DNA of 64,000 nucleotides from Paraburkholderia saeva. GTDB taxonomy: Bacteria > Pseudomonadota > Gammaproteobacteria > Burkholderiales > Burkholderiaceae. Below the pieces are notes generated by a model. It made no database searches. It worked only from the letters and a program-made list of their open reading frames with translations, and was not told the origin of the DNA. Below, piece after piece: positions 42,290 to 51,291 of the stretch (positions are counted from its first letter, which is position 1; each line of letters starts with the position of its first letter). Both the position numbers and the translations under genes were made by a program. The stretch is from the NCBI RefSeq assembly GCF_907164555.1, contig NZ_CAJQZC010000007.1, positions 124,001 through 188,000 on the forward strand, in the 5' to 3' direction.

Positions 42290-43071
42290 GCAGCACTCTG
42301 CCGATTGCGAACAATCTCTATTTCGACAATCACTTCAAGCGTCCCGGCGTCAAACTGCTGCCGAACGAGTTCTACACGACGTCCGAAGACATGGTGCTCG
42401 TCACCGTGCTCGGTTCGTGCGTGGCGGCGTGCATCCAGGATCGTACGGCGGGCATCGGCGGCATGAATCATTTCATGCTGCCCGACGACGGCGCCGATGT
42501 CGTCCAGGCCGCGTCGGATTCGATGCGCTACGGCGCGTACGCGATGGAAGTGCTGATCAACGAACTCATCAAGGCGGGCGGGCGGCGCGAACGCTTCGAA
42601 GCCAAGGTGTTCGGCGGCGCGGCCGTGCTCGCCGGCATGACGACGATGAACATCGGCGACCGCAACTCGGAGTTCGTGCGCCGTTATCTCGCGCTCGAAA
42701 AAATCCGCATCGTCGCCGAGGACCTGCAGGGCGGCCACCCGCGCAAGGTGGCATTCATGCCGCGCACGGGCCAGGTGATGGTGAAGAAGCTGCGTCTGCA
42801 ACAGGATCAGGGGGTCGCCGAGCGCGAGCAGGCGCTCGCCCGGCCGACCGCCGAAGCGCGCGCCGAACGGCTCGCGCGGGCACGCGAGCGGGTCGAACTC
42901 TTTGCGCCGCCGACTGGCAGGCCGCGCATCGAACTCTTTGGCTCGAATCCGGCAGCAGGTACAGCATCTGCCGCCCAGCGGGCCGCCACGCCGGCGAAGC
43001 CGCGTATCGAACTGTCTGGCGCCACGCGCCCGACTATCCAGAACAACGCCAGGACCGTAGAGGAGGCGTGA
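42286..43071 (+). CDS. cheD: Chemoreceptor glutamine deamidase CheD
   Basis: A 261-residue deamidase that converts receptor glutamines to glutamates and interacts with the CheY/CheC system in other bacteria. The catalytic cysteine is in VLGSCVAACI near residue 45 and the histidine in GGMNHFML near 62; the GGAAVLAGM block follows. The family core ends near residue 190; the remaining 70 residues form an unusual Arg/Ala-rich tail with three repeats of an R-x-E-L-F/S motif. ATGA overlap with cheR. Confidence 0.93.
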   Translation: MSSTLPIANNLYFDNHFKRPGVKLLPNEFYTTSEDMVLVTVLGSCVAACIQDRTAGIGGMNHFMLPDDGADVVQAASDSMRYGAYAMEVLINELIKAGGRRERFEAKVFGGAAVLAGMTTMNIGDRNSEFVRRYLALEKIRIVAEDLQGGHPRKVAFMPRTGQVMVKKLRLQQDQGVAEREQALARPTAEARAERLARARERVELFAPPTGRPRIELFGSNPAAGTASAAQRAATPAKPRIELSGATRPTIQNNARTVEEA

Positions 43072-43076
43072 CAGCC

Positions 43077-44162
43077 GTGCAAAAAATCAAGGTATTGTGT
43101 GTCGACGATTCAGCGCTGATCCGCAGCCTGATGACTGAAATCATCAATGGCCAGCCGGACATGACGGTCGTCGCGACCGCGCCGGATCCACTCGTCGCGC
43201 GTGAGCTCATCAAGCAGCACAACCCGGATGTGCTGACGCTCGACGTCGAAATGCCGCGCATGGACGGTCTCGACTTCCTCGAGAAGCTGATGCGCCTGCG
43301 GCCGATGCCGGTCGTGATGGTGTCGTCGCTGACCGAGCGCGGCTCGGAAATCACGCTGCGCGCGCTCGAACTCGGCGCGGTCGATTTCGTGACGAAGCCG
43401 CGCGTCGGCATTCGCGACGGCATGCTCGACTACGCCGAAAAGCTCGCCGACAAGGTGCGTGCCGCGGCCCGCGCCCGCGTGCGCCAGGCCGCGCCCGCGC
43501 CGCAACCCGGTGCGCCCGCACACGCGCCGGCCGCCCCCGCGCCGCTCTTCAACAATCCGCTCGTGTCGACCGAAAAGCTGATCATCGTCGGCGCATCGAC
43601 GGGCGGTACCGAAGCGATCCGCGAAGTGCTCGTACCGTTGCCGCCGGACGCGCCCGCTGTGTTGATCGCGCAACACATGCCGCCGGGATTTACAAAATCT
43701 TTTGCGCAACGGCTCAATGGTTTGTGCCGGATTACCGTTAAAGAAGCTGAGCACGGCGAACGCGTGCTGCCAGGGCACGCTTATATCGCGCCGGGCCACG
43801 CTCACCTCTTGCTGGCAAGGAGCGGTGCGAACTATATTGCTCACCTGTCCGACGAGCCGCCGGTGAACCGGCACCGTCCGTCGGTCGATGTGCTGTTCCG
43901 CTCGGCCGCGCAGCATGCGGGCAAGAACGCGCTCGGCGTGATCCTGACCGGTATGGGACGCGACGGTGCAGCAGGACTGCTGGATATGAAAAAGGCGGGC
44001 GCATACACGCTCGCTCAGGATGAGGCGAGTTGTATTGTGTTCGGGATGCCGCGCGAAGCCATTGCAATGGGCGCCGCGGATGAAATTGCATCGCTTTCCG
44101 ATATGAGCCGGCGCGTGATGGCCCGTCTTGCGTCGATGGGCGACCGCGTACAGCGGGTATGA
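43077..44162 (+). CDS. cheB: Chemotaxis methylesterase/deamidase CheB
   Basis: A 361-residue two-domain response regulator. The receiver domain has acidic D10/D11 and the phospho-acceptor near D55 in LTLDVEMPRMDG. The esterase domain has the catalytic serine in GASTGGTEAI near 174, the histidine in AQHMPPGF near 199 and the aspartate in GMGRDGAAG near 295. It removes receptor methyl groups when phosphorylated by CheA. GTG 43077 is chosen: AGGAGG lies ten bases before it, while the GTG at 43068 is too close. Confidence 0.94.
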   Translation: MQKIKVLCVDDSALIRSLMTEIINGQPDMTVVATAPDPLVARELIKQHNPDVLTLDVEMPRMDGLDFLEKLMRLRPMPVVMVSSLTERGSEITLRALELGAVDFVTKPRVGIRDGMLDYAEKLADKVRAAARARVRQAAPAPQPGAPAHAPAAPAPLFNNPLVSTEKLIIVGASTGGTEAIREVLVPLPPDAPAVLIAQHMPPGFTKSFAQRLNGLCRITVKEAEHGERVLPGHAYIAPGHAHLLLARSGANYIAHLSDEPPVNRHRPSVDVLFRSAAQHAGKNALGVILTGMGRDGAAGLLDMKKAGAYTLAQDEASCIVFGMPREAIAMGAADEIASLSDMSRRVMARLASMGDRVQRV

Positions 44163-44233
44163 TGCCGGCCGGGAACTGAACGAACAGGCGGACGCTCGCC
44201 GCACCTTCGAAGACATGGGAAAAGGGAATTGAA

Positions 44234-44629
44234 ATGGACAAGGGAATGAAAATTCTGGTGGTGGACGACTTTCCGACGATGCGCCGGATCGTTCGCAACC
44301 TGCTGAAGGAACTGGGCTATTCGAACGTCGACGAGGCGGAAGATGGCGCGGTCGGGCTGTCGCGTCTGCGTAGCGGCCGCTATGACTTCGTGATCTCCGA
44401 CTGGAACATGCCGAACCTCGACGGCCTCGCGATGCTGAAGGAAATCCGCGCCGACGCGAACCTGACGCACCTGCCGGTGCTGATGGTGACGGCGGAATCA
44501 AAGAAGGAAAACATCATCGCGGCGGCGCAGGCCGGTGCGAGCGGCTACGTGGTCAAGCCGTTCACGGCGGTGACGCTCGACGAGAAGCTCAACAAGATTC
44601 TCGAGAAAATGGCGAAGACGGGGAGCTGA
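44234..44629 (+). CDS. cheY: Chemotaxis response regulator CheY
   Basis: A 131-residue single receiver domain, a close match to enteric CheY. Acidic pair D11/D12, phospho-acceptor D56 in ISDWNMPNLDG, T86 in VTAESKKEN and K108 in VVKPF are present. Phospho-CheY binds FliM and changes rotation. It lies immediately before cheZ, which makes it the best candidate for the motor-binding CheY of the two in this window. Confidence 0.95.
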   Translation: MDKGMKILVVDDFPTMRRIVRNLLKELGYSNVDEAEDGAVGLSRLRSGRYDFVISDWNMPNLDGLAMLKEIRADANLTHLPVLMVTAESKKENIIAAAQAGASGYVVKPFTAVTLDEKLNKILEKMAKTGS

Positions 44630-44631
44630 TT

Positions 44632-45348
44632 GTGACTGAGCCGACCGACGCGCAAGACGCCGATTCGCGGGACGACGGTAACGATCTCACGACCGACCGG
44701 ATTCTCGCCCGCATCGGGCAACTGACGCGCAACCTGCGCGATTCGATGCGCGAACTGGGGCTCGACAAGCATGTCGAGCGCGCGGCAGAAGCCGTGCCGG
44801 ACGCGCGCGACCGTCTGAAGTACGTTGCGACGATGACGGAGCAGGCCGCCGAACGCGTCCTGACCGCCATTGAAATCGCCAAGCCGGTGCAGGAGCAGTT
44901 GCAGAAAGACGCTGCCGTGCTGGAGTCGCGCTGGGACGAATGGTACGCCGCGCCCATCGAGCGCGAGGAAGTGCGCGCGCTGATGAGCGACACGCGCCTC
45001 TTCCTGAAGAACCTGCCCGATTCGACGACCGCGACGAGCTCGCAACTCCTCGAAATCATGCTCGCCCAGGATTTCCAGGATCTGACGGGTCAGGTCATCA
45101 AGAAGATCATGGACGTCGTGTACCTGATCGAGCAGCAACTGCTTGGCGTGCTGGTCGAGAACATCGCGCCGGAACGTCGCGAGCAGTTCGCGGCGACCGC
45201 GGCAGCGCTGGTGGCGTCCGAATCGATCTCGCCGACCGGCAGCCCGGAGGGCCTCCTCAACGGGCCGCAGATCAACCCCGAAGGCAAGGCCGACGTCGTG
45301 CAGGATCAGGCGCAGGTCGACGATCTGCTCGCGAGCCTCGGGTTTTAA
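44632..45348 (+). CDS. cheZ: CheY phosphatase CheZ
   Basis: A 238-residue dimeric phosphatase. The long helical hairpin holds the active-site block QDFQDLTGQVIKKIMDVV near residue 145, with the catalytic glutamine. The C-terminal QVDDLLASLGF is the CheY-binding tail. It removes phosphate from CheY-P. GTG 44632 starts two bases after the cheY stop. Last gene of the motility/chemotaxis operon; no classical terminator follows. Confidence 0.95.
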   Translation: MTEPTDAQDADSRDDGNDLTTDRILARIGQLTRNLRDSMRELGLDKHVERAAEAVPDARDRLKYVATMTEQAAERVLTAIEIAKPVQEQLQKDAAVLESRWDEWYAAPIEREEVRALMSDTRLFLKNLPDSTTATSSQLLEIMLAQDFQDLTGQVIKKIMDVVYLIEQQLLGVLVENIAPERREQFAATAAALVASESISPTGSPEGLLNGPQINPEGKADVVQDQAQVDDLLASLGF

Positions 45349-45615
45349 CGCAACGGCGTGGCGGCGCGCAGCGTAACGCGTGCCGGTTCGAGGTAGCGCG
45401 CGTTGCCGTCACGCGGCGTTTCGTAACGCGCCGTGACCTGAAGCAAGCCTGTCGCCACGGCAGAGATGGCTCTTTGAAATAATCCGCAGGCATACTACGG
45501 GCACAGGACGCTGTATGCCCGCATCACCCGGATCGCGGCGCATCGGCGGGCCAGTTCCAGAACTGCCGGTTCGCTGTCGTGCGAACCCGGCGGTCACTGC
45601 CAGGGGAGCCCGGGA

Positions 45616-46152
45616 ATGTCGAAATCGAGTCGCCTCGCGCGCGTCGTTACGCTGACGTCGCTCGGATTGTGCTGTGCGTTGACCATGACCGCCCCTGCCG
45701 AGGCAGGGCTCGGCGGCAGCCCGATGACACCGCCCGCGGGGGCTTCCACCTCGTCGCGCGTCGTGCAGGGTTCGAGCGCTGTTTCCCGCGCCGCTTCCAC
45801 TGCTTCTTCTGCTTCACTCTCCCAGTCTGCTCCCGCCAGCTACACCGTTCGCGAGACGACGTTCGGCTCCGGCACCGTCGTGCACGAGTACGTGTCGTCG
45901 GCGGGGACGGTGTTCGGCATCGCGTGGCAGGGCCCGCAGATGCCCGATCTCGCCGACCTGCTCGGCAGCTACTTCCCGCAATACGTCGCCGCCGAGCAAG
46001 CCGCGCGTGCGGCGCTTGGCCGGCGCGGCGTGAGCGCCGTCACCCAGGACACGCTGGTGGTGCGCTCCGGCGGTCATATGGGCGCGTTCGCGGGCGTCGC
46101 ATGGCTGCCGCAGGCGCTGCCGGCGGGCGTCAGCGGCCAGGACATCCAGTGA
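45616..46152 (+). CDS. DUF2844 domain exported protein
   Basis: A 178-residue protein with a Sec signal peptide (hydrophobic residues 10-28, cleavage near AEA). A Ser/Ala-rich linker and a DUF2844-type domain follow: SYTVRETTFGSGTVVHEYV, FGIAWQGPQMPDL, LLGSYFP and SGGHMGAFAGVAWLP. The family is common in Burkholderia and is regularly paired with DUF3443, as here. Function unknown; likely periplasmic or outer-surface. It lies 25 bp before its partner gene. Confidence 0.88.
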   Translation: MSKSSRLARVVTLTSLGLCCALTMTAPAEAGLGGSPMTPPAGASTSSRVVQGSSAVSRAASTASSASLSQSAPASYTVRETTFGSGTVVHEYVSSAGTVFGIAWQGPQMPDLADLLGSYFPQYVAAEQAARAALGRRGVSAVTQDTLVVRSGGHMGAFAGVAWLPQALPAGVSGQDIQ

Positions 46153-46177
46153 TCCCTTGACCACCAGGAGACGAAGC

Positions 46178-47449
46178 GTGCAAATCACAATGAAGCTCAA
46201 GGGATGGATGCAGGTTGCGGCGGTGGTCTTCGTGACCTCGCTCGTGGCGGCATGCGGCGGCGGAGGCGGCGACAACGGCACTAGCAACTCAGATAACAGC
46301 GGCATCAACTCGCTGCCGGCTGGCCCGACGCAGCAGCCCATCGCGGCAGGGGCGGCGAACACGGTGGCGATCACCGTGGACAAGGGGCTGAAAAACGTCA
46401 TCAATATTCCCACCGTGAGCGTGCGCGTCTGCGCGCCGGGCACGGCGAACTGCCAGGTCATCGATCACGTGCAGCTCGATACGGGCTCGTACGGGCTGCG
46501 GATCGTGAGCACCGCGCTCAATGGGACGCTGGGGCCGGCGCTGCCGGTCACGACGGTCAACGGCTCGCAGAAGCTGGCTGAGTGCACGAGTTTCGCGGAC
46601 GGCGTCACGTGGGGCTCCGTGCGTACCGCCGACGTGACGATCGGCCAGAAGCAGGCGACGAACCTGCCGATCCAGATCATCGGCGATATGCCGGCGGCTT
46701 CCCAGCCCGCGTCGTGCAGCGGCGTGCCGGAGAACACTGTCGACGACCTGCGCGTGAACGGCATCCTCGGCGTCGGCGTGATGCTGAACGACTGTGGCAC
46801 GGCCTGTTCGAACCCGTCGCAGGCGCCGACCTCCAGCAACTACTATGGGTGCACCGGTAACGCGTGCACGCGCACGGTTGCCGCAACCAACGTGCAGGTG
46901 AGCAACCCCGTGCCGCTATTTTCCGGCGACAACAACGGGCTGATCGTGCAGTTGCCGCCGGTGTCGAATACCGGCGCGGCGTCGGCGCAGGGCACGCTCG
47001 TGTTCGGCATCAACACGCAGTCGAACAACGCGCTCGCCGCTTCGCAGACGTTCCTCTCCGACCCGGCGGGCGACCTGACGAGCAGTACGTTCAACGGCAA
47101 GCCCGCGACCGCGCTCTTCGATACGGGCTCGAACGGCTACTTTTTCGACGATTCGACGCTGCCCGCCTGCGGCGGCAACCAGCCGGGCTTCTACTGCCCG
47201 CCGACCGCGCAGACGCGGCCGTTCACGGTAAAGGGTGTTGGCAGCGCGACCGCGACGGTCAACATGAACGTCGTCAGCGTGGCGACGCTCGTCGCGAGCG
47301 GCACCAACTTCGCGTTCAACGACGTAGCCGGCGAAGGCATCCGGACCGGCTGGGTCGATCTCGGGCTGCCGTTTTTCTTCGGCCGGTATGTGTACTACGG
47401 CATGGACCTGCGCGCGACCACCGGTCAGGCGCCGTTTATCGCGTTCTGA
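46178..47449 (+). CDS. DUF3443 family lipoprotein
   Basis: A 423-residue protein with an N-terminal lipoprotein signal: a hydrophobic stretch, then a LVAAC lipobox followed by five glycines. Blocks typical of DUF3443 are VSVRVCAPGTANCQVIDHVQ, DTGSYGLRI and WGSVRTADV. Two DTGS-like segments (LDTGSYG and FDTGSNGYF) recall pepsin-like aspartic protease sites, and the fold may be related; activity is unproven. GTG 46178, seven bases after AGGAG, is preferred to ATG 46190. Separates cheZ from flhB. Confidence 0.88.
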   Translation: MQITMKLKGWMQVAAVVFVTSLVAACGGGGGDNGTSNSDNSGINSLPAGPTQQPIAAGAANTVAITVDKGLKNVINIPTVSVRVCAPGTANCQVIDHVQLDTGSYGLRIVSTALNGTLGPALPVTTVNGSQKLAECTSFADGVTWGSVRTADVTIGQKQATNLPIQIIGDMPAASQPASCSGVPENTVDDLRVNGILGVGVMLNDCGTACSNPSQAPTSSNYYGCTGNACTRTVAATNVQVSNPVPLFSGDNNGLIVQLPPVSNTGAASAQGTLVFGINTQSNNALAASQTFLSDPAGDLTSSTFNGKPATALFDTGSNGYFFDDSTLPACGGNQPGFYCPPTAQTRPFTVKGVGSATATVNMNVVSVATLVASGTNFAFNDVAGEGIRTGWVDLGLPFFFGRYVYYGMDLRATTGQAPFIAF

Positions 47450-47545
47450 CCGGGCGGCCGGTTCCGCCTCGCGCGTAGCCGCACGGTCCTGGGTCTTGAG
47501 GGTCTACTACGCCGCCCGCCTTTGCGACCCCGGAGGGGCGGCCAG

Positions 47546-47616
47546 TTCATCCCCCGAAATGCCCCCCTTTCCCCGGCTTTATCCGCCGATCATCGCTCGA
47601 CTTCTGCAGGAATAAT
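47546..47616 (+). promoter_or_regulatory. FlhDC-type promoter of flhB-flhA
   Basis: Right half-site GGCTTTATCCGCCGAT (47575-47590) matches the enteric FlhDC half CGCTATTTCTGCCATT in good part; a left half-site with GAAATGCC ends near 47562. AATAAT at 47611-47616 is the -10. The 50 bp from the end of the left half (47561) to the -10 are the same as at flhF, and the whole stretch aligns with the flhF region without a gap. Confidence 0.65.
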
Positions 47617-47664
47617 CGCTCTCACTGAAAAAGGGCATGGTGCCCCGATCATCTGGAGAGCGCG

Positions 47665-48873
47665 TTGGCAGAGGATAGCGACCTCGATAAAACCGAATCA
47701 GCCACTCCCCGGCGCATTGAGAAGGCGCGGGAGGAGGGGCAGGTTGCGCGTTCCCGGGAGCTTTCGACCTTTGCGCTACTGTCGGCGGGCTTTTTCGGCA
47801 CGTGGGCGATGTCCGGTTCGATCGGCGGGCACGTCCAGAACATGCTGCGCACCGCCTTGAAGTTCGACCATGCGACCGTCTTCGAAACCCGCAGCATGTT
47901 GATCGGCGCGGGCGTCGTGGGCCGCGAAGGCCTTTTCGTGCTGTTTCCGATTCTCGCGCTGACGGGCGCGGCCGCGCTGCTCGCGCCGCTCGCGCTCGGC
48001 GGCTGGATGATCTCGACGAAATCCTGGGAGCCGAGGTTCAGCCGGCTCAACCCGATCGCGGGCCTTGGACGCATGTTCTCGATCAATGGTCCGATCCAGC
48101 TCGGCATGTCGTTCGCGAAGACGCTGGTGGTCGGCATCATCGGCGCGACGGCGATCTGGAATCGCCGCGAAGAGATTCTCGCGCTCGGCATGCAGCCGAT
48201 GAATGAAGCGTTTGCCAACGCGGTTCATCTGACCGGCGTGTGCTGTGGCATGACGGTGGCCGGCATGGCGCTTGTCGCCGGGCTCGACGTGCCATACCAG
48301 CTCTGGTCGTATCACAAGAAGTTGCGCATGACGAAGGACGAAGTGAAACGCGAACACCGCGAAAACGAAGGCGATCCGCACGTGAAGGGCCGCATCCGCC
48401 AGCAGCAGCGCGCGATCGCGCGTCGCCGGATGATGTCGGAAGTGCCGAAGGCGGACGTCGTCGTGACCAACCCGACGCACTTCGCCGTCGCATTGCAGTA
48501 CACGGACGGCGAGATGCGCGCGCCGAAGGTCATCGCGAAAGGCGTGAACCTCGTGGCGGCACGCATCCGCGAGCTGGCCGTCGAAAACAACGTGCCGTTG
48601 CTCGAAGCGCCGCCGCTCGCGCGGGCGCTGTATCACAACGTCGAGCTGAACCGCGAGATTCCGGGCACGCTCTACGGCGCAGTCGCCGAAGTGCTCGCGT
48701 GGGTCTACCAGCTCAAACGGTTCAGGGACGAAGGCGGCGAAAAGCCGGTCGCACCCACCGAGTTCGACGTGCCCGCCGAACTCGACAAAGGCGGTGTCGC
48801 CGACGAAGAAGCCACACAGGAAGCCGCCGACGCACTCGGCGATGAAAACGAAGGCAAGGGAGCCTCAGCATGA
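47665..48873 (+). CDS. flhB: Flagellar type III export protein FlhB
   Basis: A 402-residue inner-membrane export-gate component. The N-terminal DLDKTESATPRRIEKAREEGQV is diagnostic. Four membrane helices lie between residues 30 and 210. The cytoplasmic domain has the autocleavage site NPTH in VVTNPTHFAVALQY near residue 270, which switches substrate specificity from hook to filament. The C terminus is extended and acidic. TTG 47665 is the start, after GGAGAG. The stop overlaps the flhA ATG (ATGA). Confidence 0.96.
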   Translation: MAEDSDLDKTESATPRRIEKAREEGQVARSRELSTFALLSAGFFGTWAMSGSIGGHVQNMLRTALKFDHATVFETRSMLIGAGVVGREGLFVLFPILALTGAAALLAPLALGGWMISTKSWEPRFSRLNPIAGLGRMFSINGPIQLGMSFAKTLVVGIIGATAIWNRREEILALGMQPMNEAFANAVHLTGVCCGMTVAGMALVAGLDVPYQLWSYHKKLRMTKDEVKREHRENEGDPHVKGRIRQQQRAIARRRMMSEVPKADVVVTNPTHFAVALQYTDGEMRAPKVIAKGVNLVAARIRELAVENNVPLLEAPPLARALYHNVELNREIPGTLYGAVAEVLAWVYQLKRFRDEGGEKPVAPTEFDVPAELDKGGVADEEATQEAADALGDENEGKGASA

Positions 48874-50966
48874 ACGCACGGGTAGGGTTCCTTTCACGAC
48901 GGCCGGACGCACTGAGCGGCACGAATCTGCGGGCGCTGGCAGGGCCGCTGCTGATCGTCATGATCCTCGGCATGATGATCCTGCCGCTGCCGCCGTTCCT
49001 GCTGGATCTGCTGTTCACCTTCAACATCGCGCTTTCGGTGATGGTGCTGCTCGTCAGCATGTACACGATGAAGCCGCTCGATTTCGCGGCGTTCCCGAGC
49101 GTGCTGCTGTTCTCCACGCTGCTGCGGCTCTCGCTGAACGTGGCGTCCACGCGGGTTGTGCTGCTCGAAGGCCATACCGGCCCGGACGCGGCCGGCCAGG
49201 TGATCGAGTCGTTCGGTCACTTCCTCGTGGGCGGCAACTTCGCGGTCGGTATCGTCGTCTTCATTATTTTGATGGTCATCAACTTCATGGTGATCACGAA
49301 GGGTGCGGGGCGGATCGCGGAAGTGTCCGCGCGCTTCACGCTCGATGCGATGCCAGGCAAGCAGATGGCGATCGACGCCGACCTGAACGCCGGCCTCATC
49401 AACGAAGACCAGGCGCGTAAGCGCCGCTCGGAAATCTCGCAGGAAGCCGAGTTCTACGGTTCGATGGACGGCGCGAGCAAGTTCGTGCGCGGCGATGCGA
49501 TCGCCGGTCTGCTGATCATGGTGATCAACATCTTCGGCGGGTTGATCGTGGGCGTCGCGCAGCACGGCATGGACTTCGCATCCGCAGGCAAGGTCTACAC
49601 ACTGCTGACGATCGGTGACGGCCTCGTCGCGCAGATTCCATCGCTCGTGATTTCGACAGCAGCCGGTGTGATTGTCTCGCGCGTCGCGACCAACGAAGAC
49701 ATCGGCACGCAGCTGACCGGCCAGCTTTTCACGAATCCGCGCGTACTGATCATCACGGGCGCGATTCTCGTGCTGATGGGCCTGATTCCGGGCATGCCGC
49801 ACTTCGCGTTTCTGCTGCTCGGCGGCGGCCTCATCCAGCTTGGTCGCACGATGAAGAAGCGTGCGGCGCAAAGCAAGACGGCCGCGGCGCTCGTCAACGT
49901 CGCGCCGGCTGCGCTCACGCCGTCGGAATCCACGGAAGCAAGCTGGGACGACGTGACGATGATCGACACGCTCGGTCTGGAAGTCGGTTACCGGCTGATT
50001 CCGCTTGTCGACAAGAATTCCGACGGCGAACTGCTCAAGCGGATCAAGAGCATCCGCAAGAAATTCGCGCAGGAAATCGGCTTTCTACCGCCGGTCATCC
50101 ACATTCGAGACAACCTGGAATTGCGGCCGAACGGCTACCGGATCGCGCTGAAGGGCGTAGAAGTAGGTGTCGGCGAGGCGTATCCGGGCCAGTGGCTCGC
50201 GATCAACCCGGGTCAGGTGACGGCCGCGCTGCCGGGCACGCCGACGCAGGATCCGGCCTTCGGTCTGCCGGCCATCTGGATCGATACGAATTTGCGCGAA
50301 CAGGCGCAGGTGTACGGCTACACGGTGGTCGATTCGAGCACGGTCGTCGCAACGCACCTGAATCACCTCGTGGTGACGCACGCGTCGGAACTGCTCGGCC
50401 GTCAGGAAGTGCAGTCGCTCATCGAGCGGATGCAGAAAGACACGCCTTCGCTCGTCGACGATCTGGTGCCGAAAATCCTGCCGCTCACCACACTCCAGAA
50501 GGTGCTGCAAAACCTGCTGGAAGAAGGCGTGCCGATCCGCGACCTGCGCACGATTCTGGAGTCGCTCGCCGAACATGCGCCGAAGATCACGGATGCGCAC
50601 GATCTCACGGCGGCGGTGCGCCTCTCGCTCGGTCGCGCGATTACGCAGCAGTGGTTCCCGGGCAGCGGCGACATGCAGGTAATGGGCCTCGATCCGAATC
50701 TCGAACGCGTGCTGTCACAGGCGCTCGCGACCGGTGCGAATCCGGGCCTCGAACCGGGCCTCGCGAACACGCTGCTGACCGAAGTGCAGAAAGCGATGCA
50801 GCGCCAGCAGCATCTGGGTCTCGCGCCGGTATTGCTCGTGCAGCACGCGCTGCGCGCGATGCTCGCGCGTTTCCTGCGCCGCAGCCTGCCACAACTGAAG
50901 GTGCTGTCCTACGCGGAAGTGCCCGATACGCGGCATGTGCGCGTCGCGAATGTGATCGGCGCCTGA
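48870..50966 (+). CDS. flhA: Flagellar export-gate protein FlhA
   Basis: A 698-residue protein of the export gate. The N-terminal half has eight membrane helices; the conserved loop AEVSARFTLDAMPGKQMAID and the following NAGLINEDQARKRR block (residues 145-185) are diagnostic. The C-terminal cytoplasmic domain forms the nonameric ring that receives chaperone-substrate complexes. Translationally coupled to flhB. A perfect hairpin lies about 50 bp after the stop. Confidence 0.96.
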   Translation: MNARVGFLSRRPDALSGTNLRALAGPLLIVMILGMMILPLPPFLLDLLFTFNIALSVMVLLVSMYTMKPLDFAAFPSVLLFSTLLRLSLNVASTRVVLLEGHTGPDAAGQVIESFGHFLVGGNFAVGIVVFIILMVINFMVITKGAGRIAEVSARFTLDAMPGKQMAIDADLNAGLINEDQARKRRSEISQEAEFYGSMDGASKFVRGDAIAGLLIMVINIFGGLIVGVAQHGMDFASAGKVYTLLTIGDGLVAQIPSLVISTAAGVIVSRVATNEDIGTQLTGQLFTNPRVLIITGAILVLMGLIPGMPHFAFLLLGGGLIQLGRTMKKRAAQSKTAAALVNVAPAALTPSESTEASWDDVTMIDTLGLEVGYRLIPLVDKNSDGELLKRIKSIRKKFAQEIGFLPPVIHIRDNLELRPNGYRIALKGVEVGVGEAYPGQWLAINPGQVTAALPGTPTQDPAFGLPAIWIDTNLREQAQVYGYTVVDSSTVVATHLNHLVVTHASELLGRQEVQSLIERMQKDTPSLVDDLVPKILPLTTLQKVLQNLLEEGVPIRDLRTILESLAEHAPKITDAHDLTAAVRLSLGRAITQQWFPGSGDMQVMGLDPNLERVLSQALATGANPGLEPGLANTLLTEVQKAMQRQQHLGLAPVLLVQHALRAMLARFLRRSLPQLKVLSYAEVPDTRHVRVANVIGA

Positions 50967-51012
50967 GCGGCACGAACTTCTTCCCGGCTGGATCTTCTGG
51001 CCGTCCTGCCGC

Positions 51013-51035
51013 GCCGCTGGTTTGCAACCAGCGGC
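51013..51035 (+). terminator. Hairpin after flhA
   Basis: A perfect 10-bp stem GCCGCTGGTT/AACCAGCGGC with a 3-nt loop, 46 bp after flhA. No T-run; termination is possible but may depend on Rho. The rest of the 325-bp gap to flhF holds the flhF promoter and nothing else recognisable. Confidence 0.5.
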
Positions 51036-51167
51036 CTGCGCGCCCTTCGATTCCCCGTTCCCGTTGTGTTTCGCGCTGATTGCGGCCCGCAATCGCATCT
51101 ATTCGCACATATTCGCGCGTATGAATCGCGCGCAAACGTGTGCCAGCGCCTGGTGCGACGCGCGCCT

Positions 51168-51236
51168 AATGCGCGAATTGCCCGCCTTTCCCGGTCTTTA
51201 TCCACCGATGGGCGCTGGACTTAATTCGCAATAATC
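51168..51236 (+). promoter_or_regulatory. FlhDC-type promoter of flhF-flhG-fliA
   Basis: Left half-site AATGCGCGAATTGCC (51168-51182) and right half-site GGTCTTTATCCACCGAT (51193-51209) match the inverted AATGGCAGAAATAGCG halves of enteric FlhDC boxes. AATAAT at 51230-51235 is the -10, 50 bp from the end of the left half. Best left half-site of the four in this window. Confidence 0.7.
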
Positions 51237-51291
51237 AGCCTCAATGGGAAGCGGTATGTTGCCGGTCCGTGACGCTCATCGGGAGTCAAGC

